Positions 24,451 through 44,047 of a DNA stretch of 64,000 nucleotides are shown piece by piece. This DNA comes from Pampus argenteus. Taxonomy: Eukaryota > Chordata > Actinopteri > Scombriformes > Stromateidae. Position numbers and translations under genes: made by a program. Within the stretch, counting starts at the first letter, position 1, and each line of letters starts with the position of its first letter. The stretch lies in contig CM072861.1 in the NCBI GenBank assembly GCA_036937835.1, positions 7,681,501 through 7,745,500 of the forward strand, written 5' to 3'. Under the pieces are notes generated by a model. It was not told where the DNA came from. It worked only from the letters and a program-made list of their open reading frames with translations, and ran no database searches.

Positions 24451-25855
24451 AGCTGGCAGAGCGAGAATATCTGATGGATGTGGCTTTTATTGGATCTGAA
24501 AGAATGAGAAACTGTAGAGTATAACTGAATATACATCACAACACAAGGCCTTTATTTCTACAAGAATAATTAGATTTTTGTTTGTTTCTTTTTGAGTGAA
24601 ATGTGATCGTAACAAAGTTAGTAGTAGGGGCAGTGAGGGAAGCTGAGAGGCTGCCGTGTAGACAGAAGGTCTCTGTTTCAATCCCACAAGAGCCTAATGA
24701 GTCACAGAAGACATTATACAAGCATTTCAACTGATACACCACTGTTTTCACAGGCTGCAACACACTAAATCAACCGCTCATTTAAATGTAGTTTCAATGA
24801 AGCCTGATCCAACAGTACATGTCTAAAATGCAAATAAAAGGTAAGACAAGGAACGAGTTTGAGGAAAAGCCCAGAAATCTGAAACCGGCTCCTCCATCTA
24901 CATTAAACATCAGTGAATAAGTTGGTTGTATTTAAGTGGAGCAAGAGTTTTTCTCACAGTTTCACCACTATTATATCAAACAAATAGGTCAAAATTTTGG
25001 GACAAGATTGACAAGAGATTTATCTTGGAATGAAGACAGGAAGTAGCATGAAACAGCTAGCCTAGCTTTGTAGAAAGTTGTTTGTTTTAACAGACCAGAG
25101 AGTTGCACAGTCAAGAAGCATATATTTTCAAAATGTGAAACTATTTGGATGTCCGAAATGAAATGGCAAACACAATGATTAGATATGTAACATTAATATT
25201 ACACTTGGATACATTATGTTTTGTTTTGTTTCTTTGTGATAGTGGGTTTCACTGTGTTGCTAAAGGCTACAACAAGGCTGTGGTCAGATTGGATGAACAA
25301 ATTGAATACGTTCAAGTAAAACTGGTTTAAATTTAAATCACCGTTTTAATGAGCAACTTTAAACCTAACCCTAACCCTTCATGATTTTATTTTGAAAACT
25401 GAGCACCCCTGATAAAGCTGCTTTGCTAATGTGCTAAAAACATCACAGATATTTAACTATATGGTGTCCCTCATCAGATTATTTACTTCTCTATGGGGAC
25501 TCAAAAGTGACACGGGAAATAAGTGCATCAGGTTTTTTTTTGACGGGGGGTTAGATTGATCTATTATATTTTAATTTATTTTAATTAATCACTGCCCCTT
25601 TTTTTTACTTTTTTTTTTTTAATTTACTGTCACTTTTGTCCTTTTGTCCTTTTTTCCTATACGTTTCTGAACACACTGGCATTTCCCGTCACCAATCACA
25701 CACATTCCTGCACACGTGTGCTTGTGTGTGATTTCCTGTTTGCTTGTGTGCACCAGTGTGTGATTAACATGAGTGAATGTTTGCATGTCTCTGATTGACG
25801 GTCTACAATGACGTGTGTGTGTGCGCGCGTGTGTGTGTGTGCGTAATGGAAGCTG

Positions 25856-25888
25856 TAACTCACCCAGATGTCTTTTCTGGGTGAGTTA
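25856..25888. repeat. Perfect hairpin, 13-bp stem
   Basis: TAACTCACCCAGA at 25856-25868, a 7-nt loop, and the exact inverse TCTGGGTGAGTTA at 25876-25888. It lies between GT/GC-rich and CA-rich microsatellites. Function unknown. Confidence 0.6.
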
Positions 25889-26207
25889 GGTAACATTGCT
25901 GTTGCCCTACTTCTGATACACACACTATCACACGCACACACACACACACACATGCTGCTCCAAAGTGGACCAGCCGAGATGTACGATGTGCGTGTGTCCG
26001 GGCCAAGTATCCATAGCGATGACTGCTGGGTGCTGACCTTCTCATTTACAGGTTATATAACCAACCAACTTGGCAAGAGTCACAGAGGTGAAGAGATGAA
26101 GAGAGAAGCGGTGGGATAGAAGTCCCATAAATATGTATTAAAGATATTGAAATTCTACACTAGTTCTGTGTCTAATGAATGCAGATGAAACTGATGTTTT
26201 GTTTTTT

Positions 26208-26372
26208 AACATATGTTTTTGCCTTTACTGGACAGCTGATAGTAGAAAAGCAGACAGGAAACAAGAGAAGAGAGGGGGGGGCATGATATGCAACAAGGGT
26301 CCCTAGCTGGAGCTGAACTAGTGATGTCATGGTTATGCAGCATGTGGGTTAACCATTCAGCTACCAGGGTGA
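26208..26372 (+). repeat. Dispersed fish repeat with tRNA-like tail
   Basis: TTTGCCTTTACTGGACAG, GACAGGAAACAAGAGAAGAG, GCAACAAGGGTCCC, then GGTTATGCAGCATGTGGGTT and AACCATTCAGCTACCAGGGTG. I recognise this order from a common teleost repeat, probably SINE-derived. No coding content. Confidence 0.55.
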
Positions 26373-28974
26373 TTTTCTGGGCCATGTCACAACATAACGT
26401 CTGTCTCTCGGGCAGCAGAGGGCAGGCTGGACATCCTGAGCTTCCACAGGAAACACAGCAGCAGAATAAACAGTCTGTGGGGTTTTGGTCAGACTGACCC
26501 GACCGCACTGACCTCCTGTGTGTGAACCGAGGTGACCCTGAACTGGTGAGGTCTGAGTCTCAGTCTGGCATTGTTTCCAAGGACATCACAGACCGAACAT
26601 CTCATCCAAAGAAGCCTCGACTGCGATGCTGAATATCAATTAACACAACAACGACAACAGTGGCGGGTTTAAACAGGGATCTGTATGTCACCTCGCTGCG
26701 GAAAGACGGATGACTGGTCCTGATTCAGCCCCTGCCACATATTCCGAATGACTGGCCGCTTTATATAAAGCTAAATGTTTAGTAATGACAGAATCGGTGT
26801 CACGCTGAGGCTGTGCACGTCTTCATCTGTAAGAAGAGTTAACACAGTTTTTGTGTTGTGTGTTTTGTTGTGCCTTTTTTTTTTTTTTTTAGTTTTTAAT
26901 TAGAGCTGAAGGCAGATATTGGAAACAGACAACAGTTTATATTGTTATGAGAAACAGACTTGGCTCCGTAATAAAAGTGGAACTGATGCATCATTCATTT
27001 TCAGTAGTCTAATAACATTTCGACATATTTATACCTTTTTAAAGTCAAAGCTATTCACTTAGCTTATCGCCACTTTATAAGCTATAAAGTGTTTTATTAA
27101 TATTTAAGAAAGCATTTACCTATGATTTATAGATCATTAAAAATGTTAAGAAGAAAAGAAAAGAGTTGCCAGGTTGTAAAAAAAAAAATCCTTTGTTTCC
27201 AGCTGTTTAATTCATCAAAAAACTGATAAACTGTTTAATTCCTGGAAAAGAGCAGCGCATGAAAAGAGCATCTGGACCAAAATCAAAGTACTAACAACTC
27301 ACATAATGCACATTTGATTTATTTAACATTTCACTTAAACTCTATATACCACCAAAAGGATTTGTTAAAAACCTGGTTCATTGTCCTTCAAAGTTTCCTA
27401 CAGATTGTTACTAAATGTTTCATTAGTATAAACACGGCAGAACCTAAAGACCTGAGCATGTAAAGTATAACTACTAAAGCCTCAATGTCTCTGCAGTATA
27501 TTTAGAAGCGCTGGGATCGGCAAACCTGTGACAGTCCTCATGTGACTGCAACAGCCAAATTTGCTAATCTGCTGAGGAATTATAATGAAGAACAACAAAT
27601 AAAGAGCGAGTCAGGACAGGAAGGAGACGTTGCTCTTTCCTACATATGTGCATCACTACATATTTGCCCTCCATGTCTCTTTAGTTAATACTTTTTCCTC
27701 ACGTTTTCCTTCTCTTTCTCGGTTTCTAACGCTGACCTACATTTGCGTTGCTTGTGTAAGCTGTCTTCCTGTCCGTCCCCCCCTCTCTCTCTGTATATGT
27801 CTGTCATTCAGCTGCACATTAACAGTCTGTGTATTTCTTTCTGTTAGTGTGCAGCTAAAACATATTGGTCAGTTTCTTTGAGTTTGGTGCCAAATTTAAA
27901 AAGCTTGAACTCTAAAAATGTTTTTTTTTTTATTATCTTTCACTTCTCATCCACATGCAACATATCTCTCACACATTCTCTCGCATTCATCTGCATCGTA
28001 AACTCGTCTTCCAAAGCGTCTTTTCTTGGCTTTTACATTTGTTGATTCTTTTTTTTTTTATCCTCCTACACACAGACACACACACACACACACACAAGCC
28101 ACCTCCCTTCTTCCTCTTTATTAAACTGCTCTGCGTGAATGTGCGTCTATCAGTGACTTTCCGACTTTCCTCCAGAGACCTTTTACTTCAGAGGAATTGC
28201 CTAAATCAACAATAGATTAAGGCTATAGAGTTTTATTCAGCGTCCACTGACTGCTGACATAATCTATACTAAATGTTGTTGATGAGTCATTCCCTTCCAG
28301 CTAACCTGTATACACTGTTATATTATATAATGCAAAGATTTGAACTTTGCAAGAAATGAGCTCAGTATATACTAAACGAATTAAAGTCTTAAAACTAGAT
28401 TTTGTATTGAAAAACATCAATTTTACAAGCATGAAAATCAGACCAGTTGGATTTACACACGGTTTTAACAACAAAACTGGAAATGCTGATTCACTCTACT
28501 TCGCTCACCTTATAGGTTGTTGTGCTTCGAAAGTAATAGACTACAATGAAGGATATGATTCATCTTGTCAATTATTGATTCAAATTCAGTGACATAATCA
28601 GTAATCTGAACTGTTACTTTCTAAGAAGACCAGCCAACCCTGAAGACCACTAACAAAGGAGAAGTCAGACTCGTGTCCAGTCCAGTGTGTTCTTTGTCCT
28701 TCACAGGAGAAAGAACGCAAACCCTTCTGGTTTATTAACGAGCTGGAGCTTCAGACTGTACTGTTGCAGACAGAATGCATACTAAAGTTTTACTATCAAA
28801 AACAGACATGTACAGAAATCATCAGAGACATGTCAAGGCATACATTCGTGTTGTGCAAATGCACCTGGACACATTTAGAGGCCATAGATGCTTTACAGGA
28901 GTTTAACAACCTTTGAAAGAAGCAGGCAATGTAGCGACTGAAGTCAACTCAAATATTTGAAAATGTGAGGAGCA

Positions 28975-29105
28975 CCTGGCGTGGCCTGTTTTTCATTTGC
29001 GAAGATATTTAGAGGCCAAATGGTTAGCAGAGCAAGAATGTTATGTAAGAGTCGCCAGTTCAAGTCCCAGATCTGTAAGTGGGGAGATTTACAGATGAAG
29101 AAGAA
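28975..29105 (+). repeat. Possible tRNA-derived SINE fragment
   Basis: GGCCAAATGGTTAGCAGAGCA resembles a Pol III A box region, and GTTCAAGTCCC at about 29052-29062 matches a B box. The clover-leaf does not complete as a tRNA, so a diverged SINE head is the more likely reading. Confidence 0.3.
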
Positions 29106-30099
29106 ATACTTTCCTCTAACACCCAGTTAGAGTACTTGAACACAACACAGAATCCAAGCTGTTCCAGATGTGAAAGGATGTACAGTATGTGTGAGTGTGA
29201 CGCTCATTGTTTCTGCAATCATTCCCACAGACCGGTGCTGTTAGAGCCGGTTATATAAGTTACCAAGAAACTGTTCAATTTGCCAGGGAGGATAAATCAA
29301 GCGCTCCTTCCAAAGAGTTCAAATATTTGGGATGAGTGTCAAATACATTACGCAGAAACCACTGATTTTACAGCTTTGTAGCTTTAGTAGACAAGTCACA
29401 TGATCTCTCATGAGTGTGTAACTAATATGCTGCATTTTAAAATGGGCACAAGTAAAAGTAAAAAATCAATACGTTTTTCGAGCACTGACGGGACACTAAT
29501 GATATTAAGTATTTGTTATGAATCAAATTCCACTTTCAACAACAGAAAACAACAAAATTAGGAAGCATTATTTTTCTTTCTCTCGCTCTTTGCGGAAGTG
29601 CTCGAGAAGGATGCCAGAGGTAGATACCCTTCTAAAAAAGATCAGTGGTTGAATCCTGAAAGGTCAAGAGGTCAATGATCCTACAGTTTTTGCATAGCTG
29701 GATGACAAAAAAAAAAAAGGTTGTGTCGTTCCTTGCACAGGACTAAGCTACGCTAACAAACAGGAAGCTTTGAAGCCTTTACTGAGCAGCTGCAGCTGAC
29801 AGAAAGTGTTTGTGGGTAAGCACGGTCACAGTTACCACGCGCTTGGAGTGCTACAGAATATCAAAATGATACCATCAAGCTGAAAAAGCTCAAACCCATC
29901 CTGACCTTTAAGGATTCAATACTTCACACCAAGACAAATGCCACTGTATTCATATTCCAACTGGGTCATAGCTTATTACCTGTGCTGTTTCCTAATTAAC
30001 ACATTCTCTTCTGTAATCGCCTTTGTGTTAATCAAATGTACGGAAACACGTTGGTGTCAGAAAATATTCTTCAATTCCCATATATTTGAAAGAAGAAAA

Positions 30100-30535
30100 T
30101 ATGTAGCGATTGGAGCGACTGTGATTTGTATGGTTAATAAATGCTCATATCTGTCTGTTAAATATAAGGGCACAGCTAGCAGCCAATTAGCTTATCTTAG
30201 CATTCAAATTAAAAATGCAGGAGAACAGCTAGCCTGGCTCTGTAAGCAAAATCCAAACCTCCAGAACCTCAAAAGCTCCCTTCCTAATACGTTCTATCTT
30301 ATTTATTTAAATCAGTATAAAAAACAAAGTGCAGGGGATTATGTATTAGACTAGTTCTTGGCCCGGTGCAGTGTCTTTCTATGCTAAGCTAACATAAGCT
30401 AGGCTAAGCTAAGCTAAGCTGTGACTTCATATTTATTGTACAGACAGTGTGGTATCAATCTTCTCGTCTAACTCTCGGCAAAAAAGCGAATGAGTGTATT
30501 TATCAAAACGTCAAACTATTCCTTGAATTGACGAT
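30100..30535 (-). repeat. Dispersed fold-back repeat, longer copy
   Basis: Left arm: CAGCTAGCAGCCAATTAGCTTATCTTAGCAT, then ACAGCTAGCCTGGCTCTGT. Right arm: GCTAAGCTAAGCT, GTGGTATCAATCTTCTCGTCTAACTCTCGGC and AAACGTCAAACTATTCC. The right arm is the inverse of the start of the copy at 3845. Both copies belong to one family with inverted arms. Confidence 0.6.
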
Positions 30536-32896
30536 GTATTCTATATAATAACATGGGAAGAAAATCAAAGTTGCAGTGAATGACATGAATACTGATCACT
30601 TTAGTGGTCAGTGTGGATTTCAAATGACTGTGACAAACAAATGTTGAATCGTTATCTAACCATGTTATTTAGGAAACCCCAGGTTGTCTCACACTACATT
30701 AGTTGCCATTGCAGTTTATACAACAACATTGAAAAATGGAAGAAATCCAACTTAAGGCACTAGAACTGCTGTCACAGGTGAACAATAATGCACAGATATC
30801 AGTGTCGAGCCAAAATCCATGTTGGCGTCATGATTCAACTCATTTCCAAATTAAGTACAAAGAGAAACACCGGCTCCTCTGTCACTTTACTCATTGCTAC
30901 AAATTGTAAAAACTGAGAATTTCCCAAATTCTCTCGGAAATATCTTTTTGATATGCTTCTACACTGGCGGGGGGCAATTTTTAATACACCGTGGAGAGAT
31001 GGTTATAGTAAGTTATTTTGGTTCCCTCCAGTTTCTGCAAATCATAACATTAACTTTAAGTACTTCAAACATTTTCTAGTATAACTCCAACACTTGGGCT
31101 ACTACATGATACATTTAAAATCGCATGCATGCAGTACATTGTACAGTATTGCTGTTTCATTCTGTGTCATATTGCAACCATCTGACTGTGAAAAGCAGAA
31201 ATAATGCATCAGTGTATAATATCAATAAATTACTGTGGGGAAAATATTAAAAGATTGTATTTTACTGTGATATTACACTTCATCGGTTTCTCCATTCATA
31301 CAAAGCTTTAAAATGGCTTTGGCCCTTTAAATACAAAACAATAAATGTGACGATTTGACATGAGACTCCCTGCACTATTACACGTGAAATGAGGAGAAAA
31401 ATACACCAGTGAGTGAAGAGAATTATAAAATACAAAGAACCCGATTGACATAGAAACATGTAAAATCAAACGCATGTACATAAGATAAAAAGATTTTTGA
31501 AGGCAAAGCTCGACAACGTCTTGCAGAGGCCAGAGATTCGCTTTTGCCAAGTAAAAACAAACAAGTTACGTCACAGACATCAAGGCCTCAAATAGTCTGA
31601 AAGTTTTCTTAAAAATATGTTTGTAGGTATTCTCATAAGTTCCTCTTGTATAATTTTAATTTGTGCTCATTTCTTTTCCTTTTCTGTGGATTCAAGGCAC
31701 TGCCCTTTACTCATAGCAATCAACTCTAATTCAATTGATATCTTTAGCAGTTGCGTTGGCCTGCTAGAAGATGCAATGTGGGAATATGTTCAATATGCCA
31801 ATTCAATCCACCAGAGGACTTAACTTTATTCTGTGGTTTCAGACTTAAATATATCATGAGGCCTGTCTGTGTCGTTACTTTCCCTTACTTAAAGTGAAAG
31901 TGCAAAATAAGTCAGAATAAATACTGAAACAATTGTTGACAGGCTCACTTTTTATGTTCGGGTGTCAAAAATATCAAATGAAACAAAATATGCCTTTGGA
32001 AGATGAGCAGCTCAGCATCTCTTTCTGTGAAATGTAAACAATGTCACTGCATGCATAAATAATGGAAAACAATAAATAAACAAATAAAATAAAAAAAATT
32101 ATGAATGGATAAAACACAGGAACAAGAGCCATTAAAGCGCGGCAAAATATAGTTTCAGTTCATTGTTATTTAGCTGCAGGATCGCATGGAGACAAATGAA
32201 AAGGAAGCATGAAGGAAGGAAGACAGAAGTAGAGCTCAAAAATGACTACTGTTTAAGTTATGGTAAAATAGTAAACACACGTTTACACTCAGTAATGGCC
32301 AAACCATTTACTGGGATTCAATGAGTCAATCAGTATTATTATTATTATTCACTTTCACAAATTCATAGTTTGGTCTCTTGCAGAATTTATATGTACATTT
32401 AAAGACATACAGTATGGGGGCAGTGATTGGTTGGTAGATTGCAGTAGATGAATTTGTTTCTGAAGTGAAAAATCGACTTTTTCTTTAAAGCCACATCATG
32501 TCCAGACAAGCAGCTCACTGGTTTTTTTTAGGAGTTGTAAATAACTGTACTTTTTTGAGAAAGCAGTCTCACCACTCAGGTCAGACTTGTCTTTTTTTAT
32601 GTGGCTTAAAACATGCAGCATGTACTTGACATTGCACGCAATGCGACAGGAAGAACAGAGGACAACAGAAACAGAGGCAACGGTGGAGCTCGGAAAGATG
32701 AAGACGGAACAGACAGCGCGTGCATCAGCGTAACGTAGTTACAATGACACCAGATGTTGCAAAGGAAGATGGCGATCCTGTTTAAACACACATCTAAAGT
32801 AAACTGTTGTTCTGAGGACAGTCCATCCTGTCCGAACGCGGCTGAAGTCGCTAGTTGAAATGAGAGGGACGTGTTTGCTCTTCAGGAAGTAATCTA

Positions 32897-32902
32897 TTTA
32901 TT
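32897..32902 (-). other. Candidate poly(A) signal of the LONRF3-like gene
   Basis: TTTATT on the plus strand is AATAAA in the sense direction, about 220 bases past the stop codon. Longer 3' ends are possible. Confidence 0.4.
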
Positions 32903-33121
32903 CAGATCTATATCATCTGTGTTTTTTTGAGTTCAGGTTCATCGTTGATGCGTAGATGAACGTAGCTACAATGGGGCAGGCGCAACAACATCAACATCAG
33001 TTCTTTGTGCATCAAAAGGAAGAACAGCAAGTCAACTGCTGCCTGAGGGAGGGGGGGAGGGTGATGTGGGGCGGGGGGTTACTGCATTTTTCCAGGTGGG
33101 TGAACGCTTGCTGAGAGCATG

Positions 33122-40201
<7,080 letters not shown>

Positions 40202-40480
40202 CTAGTGCTGTATATCTGGCAAACACCCCTGCTGCCGTCCATGCTTGTGTCTACCGGGAAGCACTGACAACATATTCTCAATGGACCAGCTAAAAAAAAA
40301 AAAAAAAACAGTTATGTAAAAACTTGTGTCATGTGACGCCGGCCAGCTGTTCTGATTGGGCGAGAGTAGAAAAACTGTTACAAAACAATCTGCCATGTAA
40401 CGCTTTCAGTGTCTGTCTGACCTGCAAGCAGGAGTCCGGTAAACACCGCGGGTCAGTGTGGGAGCCCCGCTGGTCCACAG
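40202..40480 (-). promoter_or_regulatory. Probable promoter and 5' leader of the LONRF3-like gene
   Basis: Immediately upstream of the start codon and locally richer in GC than the flanks. It holds GTCATGTGACG (E-box-like), GCCGGCCAGCTG, and TGATTGGGCG, which is an inverted CCAAT box in plus-strand terms. An A17 run lies at about 40292-40308. No TATA box is seen. The exact start site is unknown. Confidence 0.4.
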
Positions 40481-40927
40481 GTCACCACCTAATCATGTAA
40501 TAATATCTTTAACAGAGGTTCAATAGTCTTCATCTACTGAGAAACACTCATCTGTGTTCATCTGTTGAATTTAGGATCTCTGATAACAAATACCATCACA
40601 GATCTATTTATTCTATATATTATTCCCATTTTATTTTATTCTATTTTTTTATTTTTTTTATGTATATATTATGCATATATTTATTAGGCATACATACACG
40701 CGTTGACAAGGCCTCAATCATCAGTCTGTATGACTAAGATTTACTAAGTGAATTTTCCATCATTTAATGGCAGTTTCCAAGTGATGACTGTGTTTTTAAG
40801 GATCAATATTTATTGGTGTAGTCATAATAGATCAGATTAAAGAGTTGATCTGGAGCAGAAGTTATGTTATAATAACGTTATACAACAGAAGAAGTAACTC
40901 AAGGCTTTTAGGAGAATTTACAGAAGA

Positions 40928-40965
<38 letters not shown>

Positions 40966-41449
40966 ATGTATATGAAGATATTTTAAGCATTTTCCTGATT
41001 CCACATCAACAATTTCTCCCTGTCCTCTCCTTAAAACACATCATCTGGCTGCCCTGGTCCCTAAATCAAACACACCTACACTTTACTCAGTGTCTATTCA
41101 GTTATACCTAAGAGTAGTTAACATGTAGTTTAATTATTTTTCATTGTGAAGTAGCTAGTAGTTTGTGCGCAGGTGGGTAAACCAGTTCATCTCTTACACA
41201 AACGGAGTATTTAATCATTTGTACTGACAGCAGAGGATGTCGCCCCTCACATTATTTTCCTGGGTGTCAAACAAGGCAAAACCCTGGGCCAGATATCAAC
41301 TTATCAAACTGTAACACTGCATGCGTGTTTGATAACTATGACAGGCAACAGTCACTCGCCCGTGTTTAGCCAGTCATTGTTGCATAAATGTGTTTGTGTA
41401 ATGACAAAAAAAAAATCATTGTTAAAGGCAAACTGTATTATAACAATAT

Positions 41450-41770
41450 AAGTGTCACTGCAACTATTATTTTCATAATTTTTGTTTTTTATTATTAGTT
41501 TTCATCATTATGATTTTCTTGATAAACTGATTTAATGTCAGAAATGCCACTCATAACTTCTTAGAAGCGACAGTGATTCCTTCAATAGGCTTTTTCTATC
41601 TGAACAACTAACTGTTATATATGTTGAAGAAAAACATCACATTTGAGAAGCTGGAACCAGAGAATATTTGGAATTTTTGCTTGTTTGAAGGACTGAAACG
41701 ATGAATTGATTATCAAAATAGCTGCAGATTAATTTTCTGCTAATCAACTAATCGATTGATCGACCAGTTG
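41450..41770 (+). repeat. AATCGATTA-type dispersed fish repeat, copy with intact end
   Basis: Contains CATTTGAGAAGCTGGAACCAGAGAAT, AACGATGAATTGATTATCAAAATAG and CTAATCAACTAATCGATTGATCG, the end of the family whose start is seen at 38146. Confidence 0.6.
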
Positions 41771-42869
41771 TTGCTGTTCTAGCATCGTTATGTGTTACTG
41801 TAGACATTTTAGGAGTGCATGGACTTTATAATTATGACTTGAATTGTTTAGGTTGTGGTTAAAGTGACAGTTTAATGACTGGCTAAGAGATTGTCCTCCA
41901 AATTTGCTCTGATACTAGATCACACAGTATTATTAGCAGCACCTGAAGCATGTTTGCATCAGTGGGTGTGCTGTGTGTGTGTGTGTGTGTGCTGTGTGTG
42001 AGCGGGGGATTATAGGCTGGTCAGTTGATCAGTGTCCATGTCCAGTAGTAGTATTGCTGCTGGTAATATAGGTCGGCCGGTCTAGCCTGTGAACTCAATC
42101 CCACACACAGACACGTTGTCTGACATATACAGACAGACTGTAATAACTGACATATATGCAAATGAGAACACTAGTGGAGTGTTACGCAAACACACAGACA
42201 GATTGACCACGCTCCCAGCCTCTCAGACTGTCTAGCTTTACACCTTGAAATTTGATTGTGTGTGTGTGTGTCTAAATAGGCCAGCAATGTAGTCTAGCCA
42301 GCTCTTTCAGCACAGACTGTCTGGACATTGTACACTGGGTTGGGACCAGCAGTTATCCTCAAGTCACCTAAGAGACTCTTATACAAGGCGGCTGGAAAGA
42401 ACAATGTTCAGGATATTCATGTGACAGATGCCAAAGCTGCGATCGTGTTGCGTTTTCATATTTTTAAGTGCACTACATCGAAAATGTAGAAACATATGGG
42501 GGTGAAAAGCGCTAGAGAATCAAGGCGACATGTGACAGAGGTCTGAAATCAGATTTCACTATGTATGCCTGACAACACGTGTGACACATTTTCACCACTT
42601 CATGCCACAGATGAGTTTTTCTAAGCCGGTTTTATGTCTGCATCTGCTTGGAGAAGCAGGACAGGATCGGGTCTGTTACATATCAATGTGAAGAGCAGAT
42701 GTTTGGTTTTAAATAAAGCCTTGTATCTGTATTGAAATAATATTATGCATCACAACATTATGCAATGCAATGTAATGCAATGCATTTTTTTTGTGCTCAT
42801 ACACATACGGTGCATCAATGTATTTATTCATTTAAGCTTTTACACCTATTATTAGATGGAGACACTAGA

Positions 42870-42960
42870 GTGGTGACTGGCCGGATTTGAACCGGTGACA
42901 TTGTGAGCACATGGTCGGTACCTTGAACCTTTAGGTATAAGGGCGACTCTGGCACATTTT
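42870..42960 (-). repeat. Possible tRNA-derived SINE fragment
   Basis: On the minus strand GTCACCGGTTCAAATCCGGCC contains a good Pol III B box (GGTTCAAATCC). The upstream part does not fold as a tRNA, so a SINE head or tRNA pseudogene is the likely reading. Confidence 0.35.
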
Positions 42961-43035
42961 GAGGCTGTACTTTGTGACGTCGCAGGGCTGCATTGCACTT
43001 AAATATGTCCCTTAATACACAGAAGGAGAAATATT

Positions 43036-43160
43036 ACAAACAAGATTAAGATTATTTATTGTCATTTCTTAGCACTCGCATACATTGAAATGAAATGTAT
43101 TGTTTGCATTTGACTCATCCTATACGTTGGGTGCAGTGGGTGCCAGTGGTCAGTAGCTCT
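43036..43160. repeat. Possible LINE 3'-tail-like dispersed repeat
   Basis: ATTATTTATTGTCATT, CATACATTGAAATGAAATG, TTTGCATTTGACTCATCC and GGGTGCAGTGGGTGCC in order resemble a frequent teleost repeat tail (usually ..AATGAAAT..GCATTTAACCCATCC..). The family is not resolved. Confidence 0.35.
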
Positions 43161-43457
43161 GACAAGGAGCCTTAACCCTAACATACATGTCTATGGAGTC
43201 TTTGAACAACTTACAATATAATAAAATACAAAAACATTGATCTGCAGCCTCTAAAATGTTCATACAAATCATCACTTTCCTATTTATTTTTTCATTTAGT
43301 ATAAAACATCTTATTTATTCTACCTCTTCTGTTAAAATATGAACAAATCATCTATTCCTGGCATTCGGTAGAAACTCAGCATTGTGAAGGAAAAAAAAAC
43401 AAAAAAAAAACCATGCAAAATAACAGAACAAAAAAATCTCTTACCGGTTTTATCACA

Positions 43458-43463
43458 TTTATT
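43458..43463 (-). other. Candidate poly(A) signal of commd5
   Basis: AATAAA in the sense direction, about 585 bases past the commd5 stop codon. Confidence 0.35.
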
Positions 43464-44047
43464 TATCACTGGTTTAAATTAAGTGTACAAACACACAAGT
43501 AGAAAAGAAAATCACCCTGTTCATTGTTTGACTGACACATGTTCATGTTCAGACGTTGTTCAGTCTCAACAACAGAGTGGATCACATGACACCAGTTAAA
43601 GTGGTCACTTAGCCAGAGAGTTTCTGAGTGCTCACTTAACTGCATCTGTATTTTGGCACAATAGAGACTTTGCAGCGCTCCTAAATGTCCCGGCAACCAC
43701 TGAATTGAAAAATGCTAATATATATATATACAGTATTACAAGATGAAATAATGACACAGTCTGATCTTACCATGTGTTTTTTAAATAAAGGCTATGACAC
43801 AGGAACCCGTTTTCAGTATTCAGGTACTCTGGTGACACTAGTTTTATCATTTAACACTCTGTCAACAGCCAACAGTACGTTAGATGCCAGCGCCATCAAC
43901 GCATAGCATCATGACATTTAGATTGTTATCATTTATATAACATCATATTTGAAATTCTTAAGTGGTATTATCATGTGCGATGTGGAAATTTTACTAAACT
44001 CCACCAGATGTCACAAACTAAGTAGAGAGTACAGTTTAATTCAGTAA

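Larger units (their letters stand above)
24480..32890. other. Convergent intergenic region
   Basis: Lies between the 3' ends of the CRACD-family gene and the LONRF3-like gene. I find no exon with family resemblance. Open frames are under 140 codons, AT-rich and unspliced. It holds the short repeats listed separately, homopolymer T tracts (for example near 25600 and 26876) and otherwise unremarkable AT-rich DNA. Confidence 0.5.
40481..43450. other. Intergenic region between the LONRF3-like gene and commd5
   Basis: AT-rich DNA without a supported gene. It contains a (TG)n/(TA)n tract near 40928-40975, a full-looking dispersed repeat (41450-41770), TGTG runs near 41970-42000, and tRNA-like and LINE-tail-like fragments listed separately. 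Confidence 0.5.

Noticed and set aside
28975..29105. tRNA gene
   Set aside because: A B box is present, but the stems of a clover-leaf do not form; a SINE fragment is more likely.
29938..30354. 138-codon plus-strand frame
   Set aside because: Its second half is the dispersed fold-back repeat and the first half has no recognisable feature.
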